From positions 124,001-188,000 of the forward strand of contig CAVQZA010000005.1 in assembly GCA_963718355.1 (NCBI GenBank): a DNA stretch of 64,000 bases, given 5' to 3'. The position numbers and the translations under genes are program-made. The DNA is from CAVQZA01 sp963718355 (GTDB taxonomy: Bacteria > Actinomycetota > Thermoleophilia > Gaiellales > Gaiellaceae). Below, piece by piece: positions 17,385-26,242 of this stretch. Within the stretch, counting starts at the first letter, position 1, and each line of letters begins with the position of its first letter. The notes beneath the pieces are model-generated. The model worked only from the letters and a program-made list of their open reading frames with translations, was not told the DNA's origin and made no database searches.

Positions 17385-18469
17385 GTCTGCTCGACCTCCG
17401 CCCCGCCGAGGAATGCCGCTACGACCTCGTCTCGCTCGGCGAGGTGATGCTCCGCCTCGACCCGGGCGACGGACGCGTCGCGACCACGCGCACCTTCGCA
17501 GCGTCCGAGGGCGGCGGCGAGTACAACGTCGCGCGCGGTCTGAAGCGCTGCTTCGGCCTGCGCACCGGCGTCGTCACGGCACTCGCCGACAACGCGATAG
17601 GCCGGCTGATCGAGGACCTGATCTACCAGGGCGGCGTCGAGCAGACGCACCTCGACTGGCGCCCGTACGACGGGATCGGCCGCGAGGTGCGGAACGGGCT
17701 CAACTTCACCGAGCGCGGCTTCGGCGTCCGCGGCGCAGTCGGCTGCTCGGATCGCGCCAACTCGGCCGCGTCGCAGATGGCCCCGGGCGATGTCGACTGG
17801 GAGCGGATCTTCGGCGCGGAGGGCGTGCGCTGGTTCCACTGCGGCGGCGTCTTCGCTGCGCTCTCGTCCACGACCGCGGAACTGGCACTCGAGGCGATGA
17901 CCGCGGCGCGCGCGCACGGAACCGTCGTCTCGTACGACCTCAACTACCGCCCTTCGCTGTGGAAGCCGGAAGCGGCGGCACAGGTCAACAAGAGACTCGT
18001 CGATCACGTGCAGGTCCTGTTCGGCAACGAGGAGGACTTCGCTGTCGGCCTCGGCTACGCGCTCGACGGCGCCGACGAGCACCTGCTCGAGCTCGAGACC
18101 GCGACGTACGAGCGGCTGCTCGCCGAGGTGATGGCCGACAACCCGCAGCTCGCGCTCACGGCGACGACGCTCCGCCAGGCGCGCAGCGCGTCCGTCAACG
18201 ACTGGAGCGGGGTCTGCCGGACGCAGACGGCCTTCCACGTCGGCCCGTCGTTGCCCGGGCTGGAGATCTTCGACCGCGTCGGCGGCGGCGACTCGTTCGC
18301 CTCAGGCCTGATCTACGGCCTGCTGAGCGGCTTTGACGTCGACAAGGCGCTTGCCTACGGCATCGCCCACGGCGCACTTGCGATGACCACTCCGGGCGAC
18401 ACCTCGATGGCGACCCTAGCCGAGGTGGAACGTGTCGTCGCGGGCGGCTCGGCCCGCGTGATCCGCTGA
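17381..18469 (+). CDS. kdgK: PfkB-family sugar kinase, probable 2-keto-3-deoxygluconate (KDG) kinase
   Basis: A 362-residue ribokinase-fold kinase. The substrate-side segment SLGEVMLRLDPGDGR, the GGGEYNVARGL motif and the C-terminal DRVGGGDSFASGLIYG with catalytic Asp are visible. Such sequences are usually annotated as KDG kinase, phosphorylating KDG to KDPG, which matches the aldolase directly upstream (4-base overlap). It is the last gene of the catabolic operon. Another 2-keto-3-deoxy acid is a possible substrate. Confidence 0.88.
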   Translation: MSLLDLRPAEECRYDLVSLGEVMLRLDPGDGRVATTRTFAASEGGGEYNVARGLKRCFGLRTGVVTALADNAIGRLIEDLIYQGGVEQTHLDWRPYDGIGREVRNGLNFTERGFGVRGAVGCSDRANSAASQMAPGDVDWERIFGAEGVRWFHCGGVFAALSSTTAELALEAMTAARAHGTVVSYDLNYRPSLWKPEAAAQVNKRLVDHVQVLFGNEEDFAVGLGYALDGADEHLLELETATYERLLAEVMADNPQLALTATTLRQARSASVNDWSGVCRTQTAFHVGPSLPGLEIFDRVGGGDSFASGLIYGLLSGFDVDKALAYGIAHGALAMTTPGDTSMATLAEVERVVAGGSARVIR

Positions 18470-18494
18470 CTCAGCGGCCGGCGACGACCTGGCC

Positions 18495-18824
18495 CTAGGC
18501 GCTGGCCGCGGCGAGCGCGGTGCGCAGCGAGGCGAGGCTGAACGGCTTCATCACGTAGGCGGCCGGGTCGAGCTCGAGCCACGAGGGCTCGGGCGGCTCG
18601 ATGCTCACGCAGACGAACCGAAGGTCGGGCCGCTCGCCGCGCAGCGCCTGCGCGTGGCGCAGGCACTCCGTCTCGGCCGGCTCGAACAGGAGCACCGACG
18701 CGTCGGACGGCATCGCGCCTTGGACTTCGTGGACGGCGAGCGGCTGGTAGCCGAGCCTCGTGGCCATCTGGACGAGCAGCGCCCGGACATCGTGATGCGG
18801 CTCGTTGATCAGGATCTTCGACAT
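18495..18824 (-). CDS. Receiver-like single-domain protein with Glu at the phospho-acceptor position
   Basis: From the ATG at 18824 it encodes 109 residues with the secondary-structure order of a CheY-like receiver. The N-terminal acidic pair is only partly kept (ILINEPHHD), the usual phospho-Asp is replaced by Glu48 (VLLFEPAET), and the switch Lys is present (YVMKPFS). It is therefore a pseudo-receiver, possibly locked in an active-like form. It is divergent from the OmpR-type regulator, with 62 bases between starts containing a palindrome. Partner unknown. Confidence 0.65.
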   Translation of the reverse strand: MSKILINEPHHDVRALLVQMATRLGYQPLAVHEVQGAMPSDASVLLFEPAETECLRHAQALRGERPDLRFVCVSIEPPEPSWLELDPAAYVMKPFSLASLRTALAAASA

Positions 18825-18826
18825 CA

Positions 18827-18840
18827 GATACCCGAGTATC
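18827..18840. promoter_or_regulatory. Palindrome GATAC-N4-GTATC in divergent promoter
   Basis: A perfect 5-base inverted repeat with a 4-base spacer lies 3 bases upstream of the receiver-like gene start, between it and the response regulator. Candidate operator for the adjacent OmpR-type protein, although OmpR proteins more often bind direct repeats. Confidence 0.35.
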
Positions 18841-18886
18841 GGCCGCGCGAGTAGGGAAATCGCCCGGGTGATGGTATGAAGACGGT

Positions 18887-19576
18887 ATGAGCGTCGCCAC
18901 GATCCTCGTGGTGGACGACGACGCAGACACCCGGGGGCTGGTACGACGCCTGCTGGAGCGCGCCGGCTATGTCGTGCGCGAGGCAGAGGATGGGCTTGCC
19001 GGGCTTCGCGAGCTGTTCGCCGCGCCGCCGGATCTCGTCCTCCTCGACGTGATGATGCCCGGGCTCGACGGCTGGACGACACTGGAGCGGATCCGCGAGG
19101 TCAGCGACGTACCCGTGGTGATGCTGACCGCGCGCGACACCGAGCTCGAGCGGGTCCACGGCCTCTCGCACGGCGCGGACGACTACATCTCGAAGCCGTT
19201 CGGCCGACAGGAGCTCGTCGCGCGGGTCCAGGCACTCCTGCGCCGCGCCTCGGCCGGCGGGATCGAGACGGCCGACGCGTACGCTGACTCGTACCTGGAG
19301 ATCGACTTCAAGCAGCGCGTGGCCAGGGTCGCCGGAGCCGACGTCGCGCTGACCCCGCTCGAGTTCAAGCTGCTCGCCGTCTTCGTCCGGCACCCGAATC
19401 AGGTGCTCTCGCACGACCAGCTGCTGGAGCTCGTCTGGGGCGACAGCTTCGGAGTCGCGCGCGACCAGGTCAAGCTCTACGTCGGCTACCTGCGGCGAAA
19501 GCTCGACCCCGACGATCCGGGCTCGGTGCCGATCGAGACGATGCGGGGGTTCGGCTACCGCTACCGGCGAACCTAG
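18887..19576 (+). CDS. OmpR/PhoB-family response regulator
   Basis: A 229-residue two-domain regulator. The receiver has acidic D10/D11, phospho-acceptor Asp54 (LLDVMMPG), the switch Thr (MLTARD) and Lys (YISKPFG). The C-terminal winged helix is of the OmpR type (LTPLEFKLLAVFVRHPNQVLS and VKLYVGYLRRKLDP). Its stop overlaps that of the convergent histidine kinase gene by 4 bases, so the two are likely partners but not one operon. Confidence 0.93.
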   Translation: MSVATILVVDDDADTRGLVRRLLERAGYVVREAEDGLAGLRELFAAPPDLVLLDVMMPGLDGWTTLERIREVSDVPVVMLTARDTELERVHGLSHGADDYISKPFGRQELVARVQALLRRASAGGIETADAYADSYLEIDFKQRVARVAGADVALTPLEFKLLAVFVRHPNQVLSHDQLLELVWGDSFGVARDQVKLYVGYLRRKLDPDDPGSVPIETMRGFGYRYRRT

Positions 19577-21297
19577 CTCGGGCCGGTGAGTGGCAGGTCG
19601 ACCTGGAAGGTCGTGCCGCCGTCGATCGTGCTCTCGACCTCGATCGAGCCACCGTGGGCCTCCGCGATCGCCTTCGCGATGTAGAGGCCGAGCCCGGTGC
19701 CGGGCGCCTGCCGGCTGACTGCGCTCGAGGCGCGGAAGAAGCGCTCGAACAGCCGGCCGAGCTCCTCCTCCGGGATTCCGATCCCCGAGTCGGTGACGCG
19801 GAGCCGCGCAAGTCCGTTTCGCCGGTCGAGCCGCGCCTCGACGCTGCCGCCGCTCGGAGTGAACTTGACGGCGTTCGAGACGAGGTTGTCGAGCAGCTGC
19901 GCGAGCCGGTCGGCGTCGCCGACGACCACCATCGGCCCGTGGATCTCGCTGCTGAGCGCGACGCCGCGATCGGAGGCGCGGGGCCGCGCCGAGTCGATCG
20001 CGTGGACGATCACATCCGCGAGGTCGACCTCGTCGAGGTGCATGTCGAGGCGCCCCGCCTCGAGCCTCGCGACGAAGAGCAGGTCGTTGACGAGGGTGAG
20101 GAGCCTGCGTGCGTTGCGGCCGACGATCGCAAGGAACTCGCTCTGCTCGTCGTTGAGCGGGCCTGTCTCCGGATCGTCGAGGAGCTCGAGGTACCCCGTG
20201 ATCGACGTCAACGGCGTACGGAGCTCGTGCGAGACGAGCCCCACGAACTCGTCCTTGAGGCCGTCGAGCTCCTGCAGCCTCGCGTTCTGCTCGGCGAGCT
20301 GCCGCTGGGCCGTCTCGGCGAAGTAGCGCGCCTCACGCTCGTCCTCGGCCAGGCCGTCCATCGCGCGGACGAGCACGATGATCCGGGTGAGCACGAGAAG
20401 CGAAGCAATGGCGCCGCCGATCGCAATCACGTACTCGCCGAGGTCCGCGCCCCGCGTCGCCTGGACCACGAGGATCACGGGCGCGGCCAGCAGCCCGACA
20501 CCCAGCATCACGATCCGCGGCCAGCCGAGGCGGGGCTCGACGGCTCGCTCGCCGAGAGTCAGCGGCTTCATCGACGGCGACAGCGCGGCGACGCCCCAGG
20601 CCACGTAGGACAGCAGCCAGAGCGAGTCGAGCCACGACCCGGCTGCGTAGCCCGACGGATCGACGGCATACACCTCGTCGCCGGCCATCATCAGCACGAT
20701 CGCCGCGACGAGCAGGAGATACGACTGGTTGCGCCAGGCAGGAGTGATCATCGACCGCGCGAGCGGTACGAAGAGGAGCAGGTCCATGGCCGGATACGCC
20801 AGCAGGACGGCCAGGCTGTAGTTGTCGTAGCCCTGTGAGGTCAGCGGCGCCATCACGAACACCCACTGCGCCGTCGCGAACGCAGTGGCCAGGATCGTGG
20901 CGTCGAGCGCGGCGAGCCGGCTCTGGACGGGCCCGAGACGCTGGGCGAGCTCCCACATGCCGACGAAGAGGAACGGATAGCCGGCGAGGTAGAGCACGTC
21001 GCTCGCCGAGATCGTCGGCTCGGCTCCACCGGAGACGCTGTAGTAGGCGCTGAACGCGTCGCCGGCTGCGAAGAGGAGCAGCGCGGCGGACAGGAAGTAC
21101 CACGGCAGCCGCCGACCCGTCCGGAGGTGCGCCCGCGCCCCGATCGCCACCGCTGCGGCGGCGGAGAGCGCGACCGCCACATAGAGCACCGACTGCGCCT
21201 TGCCGCCCTGCGGGAGCAGGAAGTAGAGCCCGATCGCCACGACTCCGCCGGCCAGGTAGAGCACGGCCGGAAGTTGACGCCTCTCGGCGGGAGTCAT
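19573..21297 (-). CDS. Membrane sensor histidine kinase
   Basis: A 574-residue kinase. The first 300 residues hold about nine to ten membrane helices (an integral-membrane sensor without a large outside loop). A short coiled coil (RQLAEQNARLQELDGL) follows, then a HisKA domain with the phospho-His in LVSHELRTPLTS and an ATPase domain with NLVSNAVKF, DSGIGIP and GTGLGLYIAK. All catalytic boxes are intact. I prefer the ATG at 21297 over the GTG three codons upstream. Ligand unknown; the nearby surface-protein cassette could be a target. Confidence 0.9.
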   Translation of the reverse strand: MTPAERRQLPAVLYLAGGVVAIGLYFLLPQGGKAQSVLYVAVALSAAAAVAIGARAHLRTGRRLPWYFLSAALLLFAAGDAFSAYYSVSGGAEPTISASDVLYLAGYPFLFVGMWELAQRLGPVQSRLAALDATILATAFATAQWVFVMAPLTSQGYDNYSLAVLLAYPAMDLLLFVPLARSMITPAWRNQSYLLLVAAIVLMMAGDEVYAVDPSGYAAGSWLDSLWLLSYVAWGVAALSPSMKPLTLGERAVEPRLGWPRIVMLGVGLLAAPVILVVQATRGADLGEYVIAIGGAIASLLVLTRIIVLVRAMDGLAEDEREARYFAETAQRQLAEQNARLQELDGLKDEFVGLVSHELRTPLTSITGYLELLDDPETGPLNDEQSEFLAIVGRNARRLLTLVNDLLFVARLEAGRLDMHLDEVDLADVIVHAIDSARPRASDRGVALSSEIHGPMVVVGDADRLAQLLDNLVSNAVKFTPSGGSVEARLDRRNGLARLRVTDSGIGIPEEELGRLFERFFRASSAVSRQAPGTGLGLYIAKAIAEAHGGSIEVESTIDGGTTFQVDLPLTGPS

Positions 21298-21334
21298 GGT
21301 TCGCACCGCTCGCCCAAGGATAGGACGGCGGGTC

Positions 21335-22717
21335 TTACTTCGTGGTCGTTCCGCTCAATGTCGCGGTGCCGCTCGTGTTGCCGGCCGGATCGGTGGCGCT
21401 GACCGAGAACGAGACTGCCTTGTTCTTCTGGCTGCTGACCGTGATCGAGAACGAGCCGCCGGAGCAGGCGCCCGTGAAGGTTCCCGCCCCAGACGGAGCA
21501 GTCTGGACGACCTTGACGGTCGAGCCCGATTCGCAGGACCCGCTGACGGTGTCGCCGGACGGGCTCGTGCGATCGGTGAACGAAAGGCTGCCGGGGGTGG
21601 TCGGGGCGACCGTGTCCTTGGTTGCGGTGATCGAGCGCTGGTTCGAGACGTTGCCGGCGAGGTCTGTGGACGTCGCGGTCACGGTCACGTTTCCGTCGGA
21701 GAGGCTCGAGGCGTTGAGGCCCGACACCGACACCGTCCCGGCGCCGGCGCTTGCCGCGGTCGTCCCGGTGACCGTGTGGGTGCCGTCGCTCAGCGTCACC
21801 GTGACGGTGTCGCTCGCGAGCGAGCCCGAGGGCAGGGTGACGTTGACCGAGACGGCCGACGCCGTGATGTACGTGCTCGTCGAGACGGCGCTCGGCTGGG
21901 CCGGCGGCGTCGCGTCGGCCGTCTGCACCGCGGCCGGGCTGTCGAGGCTCGTCAGAGGCGTCGTGTCGGTCGAGACGGCGTTCACCTTGTAGGTGTACGT
22001 CGTCCCGTCCGTCGTCGTCGTGTCCGAATACGTCAGGACGGTGAGCGGGGTGGAGTTGAGCTTGGCGTAGGAGCCCGCGCCCGACTTGCGGTAGACGTCG
22101 TAGCCCTTGAGGTTGGTGACGGTCGTCGACGCGCCCCAGGCGAGGTCGATACGGCCAGCCGGGCGCTGGGTCGCGGTCAGCGAGGGCGGCGCCTCGGGCG
22201 CCTCGTCGAGCGTCAGCGAGTAGGTGCGGTACATCCAGCTCAGCGTCGACAGGCCCAACTTGATCGAGCCGACCCCGTGGCCGGCGATCGTGTTGGAGGT
22301 CGTCACGGTGACGGTGGTCGAGGCGCCGGCTGCGAGTGTGGCGGTCGTCGTGCCCGTGCTCGCGAAGACGGCGGAGACGACCTGGGCCGGGCCGTTCAGC
22401 GTCAGCACCGCCGTGCGGCTCGCGGTCGACACGTTCTTGACCGTGTAGACGCTCGTGTAGATGCGCGCGGAGGGCACGAGGCCGAACGCAAGCGCGAGGT
22501 TGTTGACGGAGCCGGTCGCGACCGGGGTCGAGGTGTTCGCCACGACCGCGGTGCCGGGGGTCACCTGAAAGTAGTTGCCGAGCGTGTCGACGGTGACCGT
22601 GTTCCCGGTCACCGCCGTCTGCGCGGTGAACGCGGCGCTCGTCAGACGCGCCGTGAGGCCGGCGGCGATCGCCGCCACCGAGGCGGCGAGGAGGATGATC
22701 GCGAGGAGGCGCCTCAT
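21335..22717 (-). CDS. Secreted FN3/Ig-like repeat protein with SipW-type signal peptide
   Basis: A 460-residue exported protein. From the ATG at 22717 it begins with a signal-type segment (MRRLLAIILLAASVAAIAAG) followed by LTSAAFTAQTAV, the arrangement of SipW-processed substrates. Residues about 60-165 form a TasA-like beta domain. Residues about 175-268 are a fibronectin type III domain (APEAPPSLTATQRPAGRIDLAW). Two bacterial Ig-like repeats follow, each ending in TDLAGN/TDPAGN. No sortase motif is seen. It starts one base after the signal-peptidase stop, so it belongs to the same transcript. Probably a cell-surface or matrix component. Confidence 0.75.
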   Translation of the reverse strand: MRRLLAIILLAASVAAIAAGLTARLTSAAFTAQTAVTGNTVTVDTLGNYFQVTPGTAVVANTSTPVATGSVNNLALAFGLVPSARIYTSVYTVKNVSTASRTAVLTLNGPAQVVSAVFASTGTTTATLAAGASTTVTVTTSNTIAGHGVGSIKLGLSTLSWMYRTYSLTLDEAPEAPPSLTATQRPAGRIDLAWGASTTVTNLKGYDVYRKSGAGSYAKLNSTPLTVLTYSDTTTTDGTTYTYKVNAVSTDTTPLTSLDSPAAVQTADATPPAQPSAVSTSTYITASAVSVNVTLPSGSLASDTVTVTLSDGTHTVTGTTAASAGAGTVSVSGLNASSLSDGNVTVTATSTDLAGNVSNQRSITATKDTVAPTTPGSLSFTDRTSPSGDTVSGSCESGSTVKVVQTAPSGAGTFTGACSGGSFSITVSSQKNKAVSFSVSATDPAGNTSGTATLSGTTTK

Positions 22718-22718
22718 C

Positions 22719-23246
22719 TCAGCTCGTCGCTCCGGACGCGCTGGGCTTCGGCTCGCGCCAGATCGACAGGAGCAGCACGGCGAGCATGGTCGCGACCGAG
22801 AAGAGGATGAGCACCATCCGCACCTCGCGCGTTCCCGCATAGACGAGCGCGTAGCCCGCGTAGGGCACGTCGAACGAGAGCCGGCCGACCTGGTTCGGAA
22901 GCGCGATCGTCCAGGGGTCGCGCGACGGGTTGGCGTCGCCCTTCGTCCAGTAGGCCCGCGTGCCGTCCTGCTTCACCGCGATCCGGATGACCCGGTGTGT
23001 GACGCGGCGGTTGTGGACGAACGGGTCGTTGAAAGTGATCACATCGCCGACACGGACGGAGCTCGCCGCGACAGGCTTGACGACCGCGAGGGAGCCGACA
23101 CCGAGCGTCGGCACCATCGAGCCGGAGTAGACCGCCACCGGCCGGTAGCCGGCGCCGATCAGTCCCCCGTAGGCGAGGACGAGGAGGACGGCCAGCCCAG
23201 CGATCAGGCCGGCCGTCCAACCCGCGATTCGGCTTAGATGCCGCAT
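22719..23246 (-). CDS. sipW: SipW-like (ER-type) signal peptidase I
   Basis: A 175-residue membrane peptidase with an N-terminal helix, the catalytic Ser43 in YSGSMVPTL, His84 in RVTHRV where the bacterial P-type enzymes carry Lys, and the downstream WTKGDAN box with Asp104. A C-terminal membrane helix follows. A Ser-His pair defines the ER/SipW subtype of S26, which in Bacillus matures TasA and TapA. Here it lies between two genes whose products carry matching signal regions, so they are its probable substrates. Confidence 0.88.
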   Translation of the reverse strand: MRHLSRIAGWTAGLIAGLAVLLVLAYGGLIGAGYRPVAVYSGSMVPTLGVGSLAVVKPVAASSVRVGDVITFNDPFVHNRRVTHRVIRIAVKQDGTRAYWTKGDANPSRDPWTIALPNQVGRLSFDVPYAGYALVYAGTREVRMVLILFSVATMLAVLLLSIWREPKPSASGATS

Positions 23247-23265
23247 TCGCTCAGTCCCCTGTCCC

Positions 23266-23796
23266 TTACGCCTGCGTCGCGGACCAGTTGAAGGTCGCGG
23301 TCGAGGTCAGGCCCTGGAAGACGTTGTCGCCGGGGTCCGTACCGGTGGTGGGCAGGTCGATGTGGAAGTAGTACACATGCGATCCCGAAGTCGCCGGGAA
23401 GGTGCCGAGGGCGAGGGAGCTCAGCCCGGCAAGAGTGCCGTCGTAGATCTTCGAGCCCACCAGGTTGTCGGTGTCCTTGTAGATCACGAGGTGGAGCTGG
23501 CCGGCGAGCGGTGCGCTGCCGGTGGTGGAGCTCGTGAGCGTGTAGATCGCGGCGAGCGAGCCGGTGTTGGTGATCGTCACCGAGCCGGTCGCGGTGTCGC
23601 TGATCTTCATGTTCGCGGCTGTGAAGATGGCCCCCGAGCCGGACCGGCTCATGGTGAGCGTGCCGCTCGTGAAGGCGTTGCTGGAGATCGACGTGGGCGT
23701 CGCCGTGAAGTTGGCGTACGTGCCGCCGATCGCCGCGACGGATGCGACGCCGATGGCGCCGACCGTTGCGATGAGCTTCCAGGTCTTGCTCTTCAT
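23266..23796 (-). CDS. TasA/camelysin-like secreted protein
   Basis: A 176-residue exported protein with MKSKTWKLIATVGAIGVASVAAIGGTYANFTATPT-type N-terminus (given here only in part: basic start, hydrophobic core, GGTYANF cleavage zone), as in SipW-dependent substrates of the TasA/camelysin group. The mature part is a Ser/Thr/Gly-rich beta sandwich with no Cys. A GAAAGGAC ribosome site precedes the ATG. It is the first gene of a three-gene unit with the signal peptidase and the FN3/Ig-like protein. It may form fibres or an outer layer; that is inferred from the family only. Confidence 0.75.
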   Translation of the reverse strand: MKSKTWKLIATVGAIGVASVAAIGGTYANFTATPTSISSNAFTSGTLTMSRSGSGAIFTAANMKISDTATGSVTITNTGSLAAIYTLTSSTTGSAPLAGQLHLVIYKDTDNLVGSKIYDGTLAGLSSLALGTFPATSGSHVYYFHIDLPTTGTDPGDNVFQGLTSTATFNWSATQA

Positions 23797-23863
23797 CCGT
23801 ATGTCCTTTCAATTGGTTTCTGCGCTTGCGGACACACCCTCGGCGACGCCGGAAGGGGAAGAG

Positions 23864-23894
23864 GGGTCGGTTCGGGATGAATCCCGTATGACCC
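23864..23894. promoter_or_regulatory. Imperfect nested inverted repeat upstream of the TasA-like gene
   Basis: CGGGAT (23873-23878) and ATCCCG (23881-23886) are flanked by GGGTC (23864-23868) and GACCC (23890-23894). The element lies about 70 bases before the TasA-like start in a 295-base divergent gap and could be an operator or an RNA hairpin. Confidence 0.3.
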
Positions 23895-23979
23895 GAGGAC
23901 AGCCGGGGTCGCCGTCGCTCCGGAAATCGCCCGGAGCAGTGGTACGATCGTCGGGCTCGGTGCCCAAGTCCTCGGCGTC

Positions 23980-24053
23980 GTGAATCACCAGCGGATCTCA
24001 GAGCCCCGGTCTCGCGGAGAGTCTTCTTCCAGCCCAGGAGGGGCGTGATTCAC
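23980..24053. promoter_or_regulatory. Two GTGA-N-TCAC palindromes upstream of the MmpL exporter
   Basis: GTGAATCAC at 23980-23988 and its exact complement GTGATTCAC at 24045-24053, 65 bases apart, both precede the exporter gene. Each is itself a 4-base-arm palindrome around one base. The second overlaps a TCACGTGA palindrome. This is the pattern of paired binding sites for a dimeric repressor; no regulator gene is adjacent. Confidence 0.45.
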
Positions 24054-24091
24054 GTGAGCGCGAGGAATCGTTGGCAGAAGGGTCGGTGCTC

Positions 24092-26242
24092 GTGACCGAG
24101 CGACTCGCTCGTTTCTGCTCCGCGCACCCGCGTCGCGTTCTGGCCGGGTGGGGTGTCGCGATCCTTGCGGCGATCGTCCTCGCCGCGACCTCGCTGCACG
24201 GGCTCAGCTCCGACGCGACCGTGACCGGGAACCCGGAGTCGGCGCGCGCCGCCGCCGCGATCGCAGCGGCGTTTCCGCCGTCGGCGGCCGAGCTGCGGCG
24301 CCAGTCGAGCGACATCGTGGTCGTGTCCTCTGCGCAGTACGCGGCGGGGAGCCCGCAGTTTCAGGCCTTTGTGACGAGGCTCAGCGGCGACCTCCACGCG
24401 ACCGGGAAGGTGCAGAACATCGTCACGCCTCCCGTCGTCTCGAAGGACGGCCACGCTGTGCTGCTTCCGATCCTCGTGGGCAGCGACGCCGCGATCAAGC
24501 CGGTGGTCGCGCTGGTGCAGAAGGATGGCCTGACGCCGGGCTTCGAGGTCGCGATCACCGGCGCCCACTCCTCCGCAAACGACTTCAACCTCATCTCGCA
24601 GAGCGACCTGAAGAGCGGCGAGCTCGAGTTCGGGCTCCCGGCGGCCCTCCTGATCCTCGTGCTCGTCTTCGGAGCGGTCGTCGCCGGGCTGATCCCGGTG
24701 CTGATGGCGCTCGTGTCGATCATCGTCGGGATCGGGCTCGTCACGCTGCTCTCGCTCGAGTTCAGCCTCTCGGTCTTCATCGTGAACATGCTGACGGGGA
24801 TGGGGCTGGCGCTCGGGATCGACTACTCGCTGTTCGTGATCTCCCGGTATCGCGAGGAGCGCGCGGGCGGCGCCGCCGAGGAGCAGGCGATTGCGCGCTC
24901 AGGGGCGACGGCGAGCCGCGCCGTGCTTTTCAGCGGCAGCATCTTCGTGGTCGCGCTGCTCGGACTGCTGATCGTGCCGACGACGATCCTGCGCAGCCTG
25001 GCCGCTGGCGCGATCGTTGTCGGCGTCGTCTCGGTGGCGGCCGCGCTGACGCTCCTGCCTGCACTGCTCGGACTCTTCGGCGACGGGATCAACCGACTGC
25101 GGGTGCCGCTGTTCGGCGGCGGCGGCGGTGGCGGGGAATCGCGCTTCTGGCGCTGGATCGTCCATACGGTCCTCCGCCGCCCGGCCCTCAGTCTCGTCCT
25201 CAGCGCCGGGGCGATGCTAGCGCTCGCAGTGCCGCTGCTCGGGTTGCACATCGGCTCGAGCGGTATCGCCTCGCTCCCGGACAGCTCGCCTTCGAAGCAC
25301 GGCTTCCTCGTCCTCGAGCGCGAGTTCCCGGCCCAGAGCCCGTACCCGACGCAGATCGTCGTGCAGAACGGCAACGCGTCGGTGGGCGCGGCCGTCGCGG
25401 CTCTGGAGCGGACTCTCGCGGGCGATTCCCGCTTTGGAGCCGGCCAGATCCAGGCAGCTCCTGCGCGCCACGTGATCGTCCTCACGGTCCCGGTGCGGGG
25501 CGACCCGGTGCGCGGCACGGCGATCGACGCCGTGCGCGACCTCCGCGCGAACCTCGCGCCGGCCGCGCTCGCGGGCACCGGCGCTCAGATCCTCATCGGG
25601 GGCAAGACCGCGGAGAACGCCGAGTACTTCGACGCGGTGACAAACCCGACGCCGTACGTGCTCGCCTTCGTGCTCGGCCTCAGCCTGATCTTGCTGATGA
25701 TCGCATTCCGCTCGCTCGTGATCGCGGTCGTCTCGATCCTGCTCAACCTCCTCTCGGTGGGAGCGGCCTACGGGCTGCTCACCCTCGTGTTCATCCACGG
25801 CTACGGCGCGAGCTTCTTCGGCTTCGAGCACGCGGCAGCGATCGACGCCTGGGTGCCGCTCTTCCTGTTCGCGGTGCTCTTCGGCCTCTCGATGGACTAC
25901 CAGGTGTTCCTGACCAGCCGGATCAAGGAGCGCTACGACCGGGGCGGCACCACGCGCGAGGCCGTCGAGACCGGCGTCGCCTCGACCGCGCGCATCATCA
26001 CGGGCGCCGCGCTGATCATCATCGTCGTCTTCACCGGCTTCGCGCGCGGGCAGCTCGTCCAGTTCCAGGAGATGGGCTTCGGCGTCGCGGTCGCGCTCCT
26101 GCTCGACGCGACCATCATCCGCTGCGTCGTGCTGCCGAGCACACTCGTTTTGCTGGGACGGTGGACGTGGTACCTGCCGAGCTGGCTCCAGTGGCTGCCC
26201 CACATCGAGGTCGAGGGCAAGACGCCGCCGGCTACGTCGTAG
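24092..26242 (+). CDS. MmpL/YdfJ-type RND transporter
   Basis: A roughly 716-residue, twelve-helix protein of the MmpL family. The start is GTG at 24092 (or 24086), with GAAGG just upstream; an upstream TTG at 24071 would swallow that site. The two halves carry the proton-relay motifs GLALGIDYSLFVISRYREE and FGLSMDYQVFLTSRIKERYD, each with the buried Asp. The outside domains are short, as in the lipid/drug-exporting YdfJ-like branch. Its 3' end overlaps the convergent FAD oxidoreductase gene by 11 bases. Substrate unknown; export of a lipid or toxic compound is typical. Confidence 0.88.
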   Translation: MTERLARFCSAHPRRVLAGWGVAILAAIVLAATSLHGLSSDATVTGNPESARAAAAIAAAFPPSAAELRRQSSDIVVVSSAQYAAGSPQFQAFVTRLSGDLHATGKVQNIVTPPVVSKDGHAVLLPILVGSDAAIKPVVALVQKDGLTPGFEVAITGAHSSANDFNLISQSDLKSGELEFGLPAALLILVLVFGAVVAGLIPVLMALVSIIVGIGLVTLLSLEFSLSVFIVNMLTGMGLALGIDYSLFVISRYREERAGGAAEEQAIARSGATASRAVLFSGSIFVVALLGLLIVPTTILRSLAAGAIVVGVVSVAAALTLLPALLGLFGDGINRLRVPLFGGGGGGGESRFWRWIVHTVLRRPALSLVLSAGAMLALAVPLLGLHIGSSGIASLPDSSPSKHGFLVLEREFPAQSPYPTQIVVQNGNASVGAAVAALERTLAGDSRFGAGQIQAAPARHVIVLTVPVRGDPVRGTAIDAVRDLRANLAPAALAGTGAQILIGGKTAENAEYFDAVTNPTPYVLAFVLGLSLILLMIAFRSLVIAVVSILLNLLSVGAAYGLLTLVFIHGYGASFFGFEHAAAIDAWVPLFLFAVLFGLSMDYQVFLTSRIKERYDRGGTTREAVETGVASTARIITGAALIIIVVFTGFARGQLVQFQEMGFGVAVALLLDATIIRCVVLPSTLVLLGRWTWYLPSWLQWLPHIEVEGKTPPATS

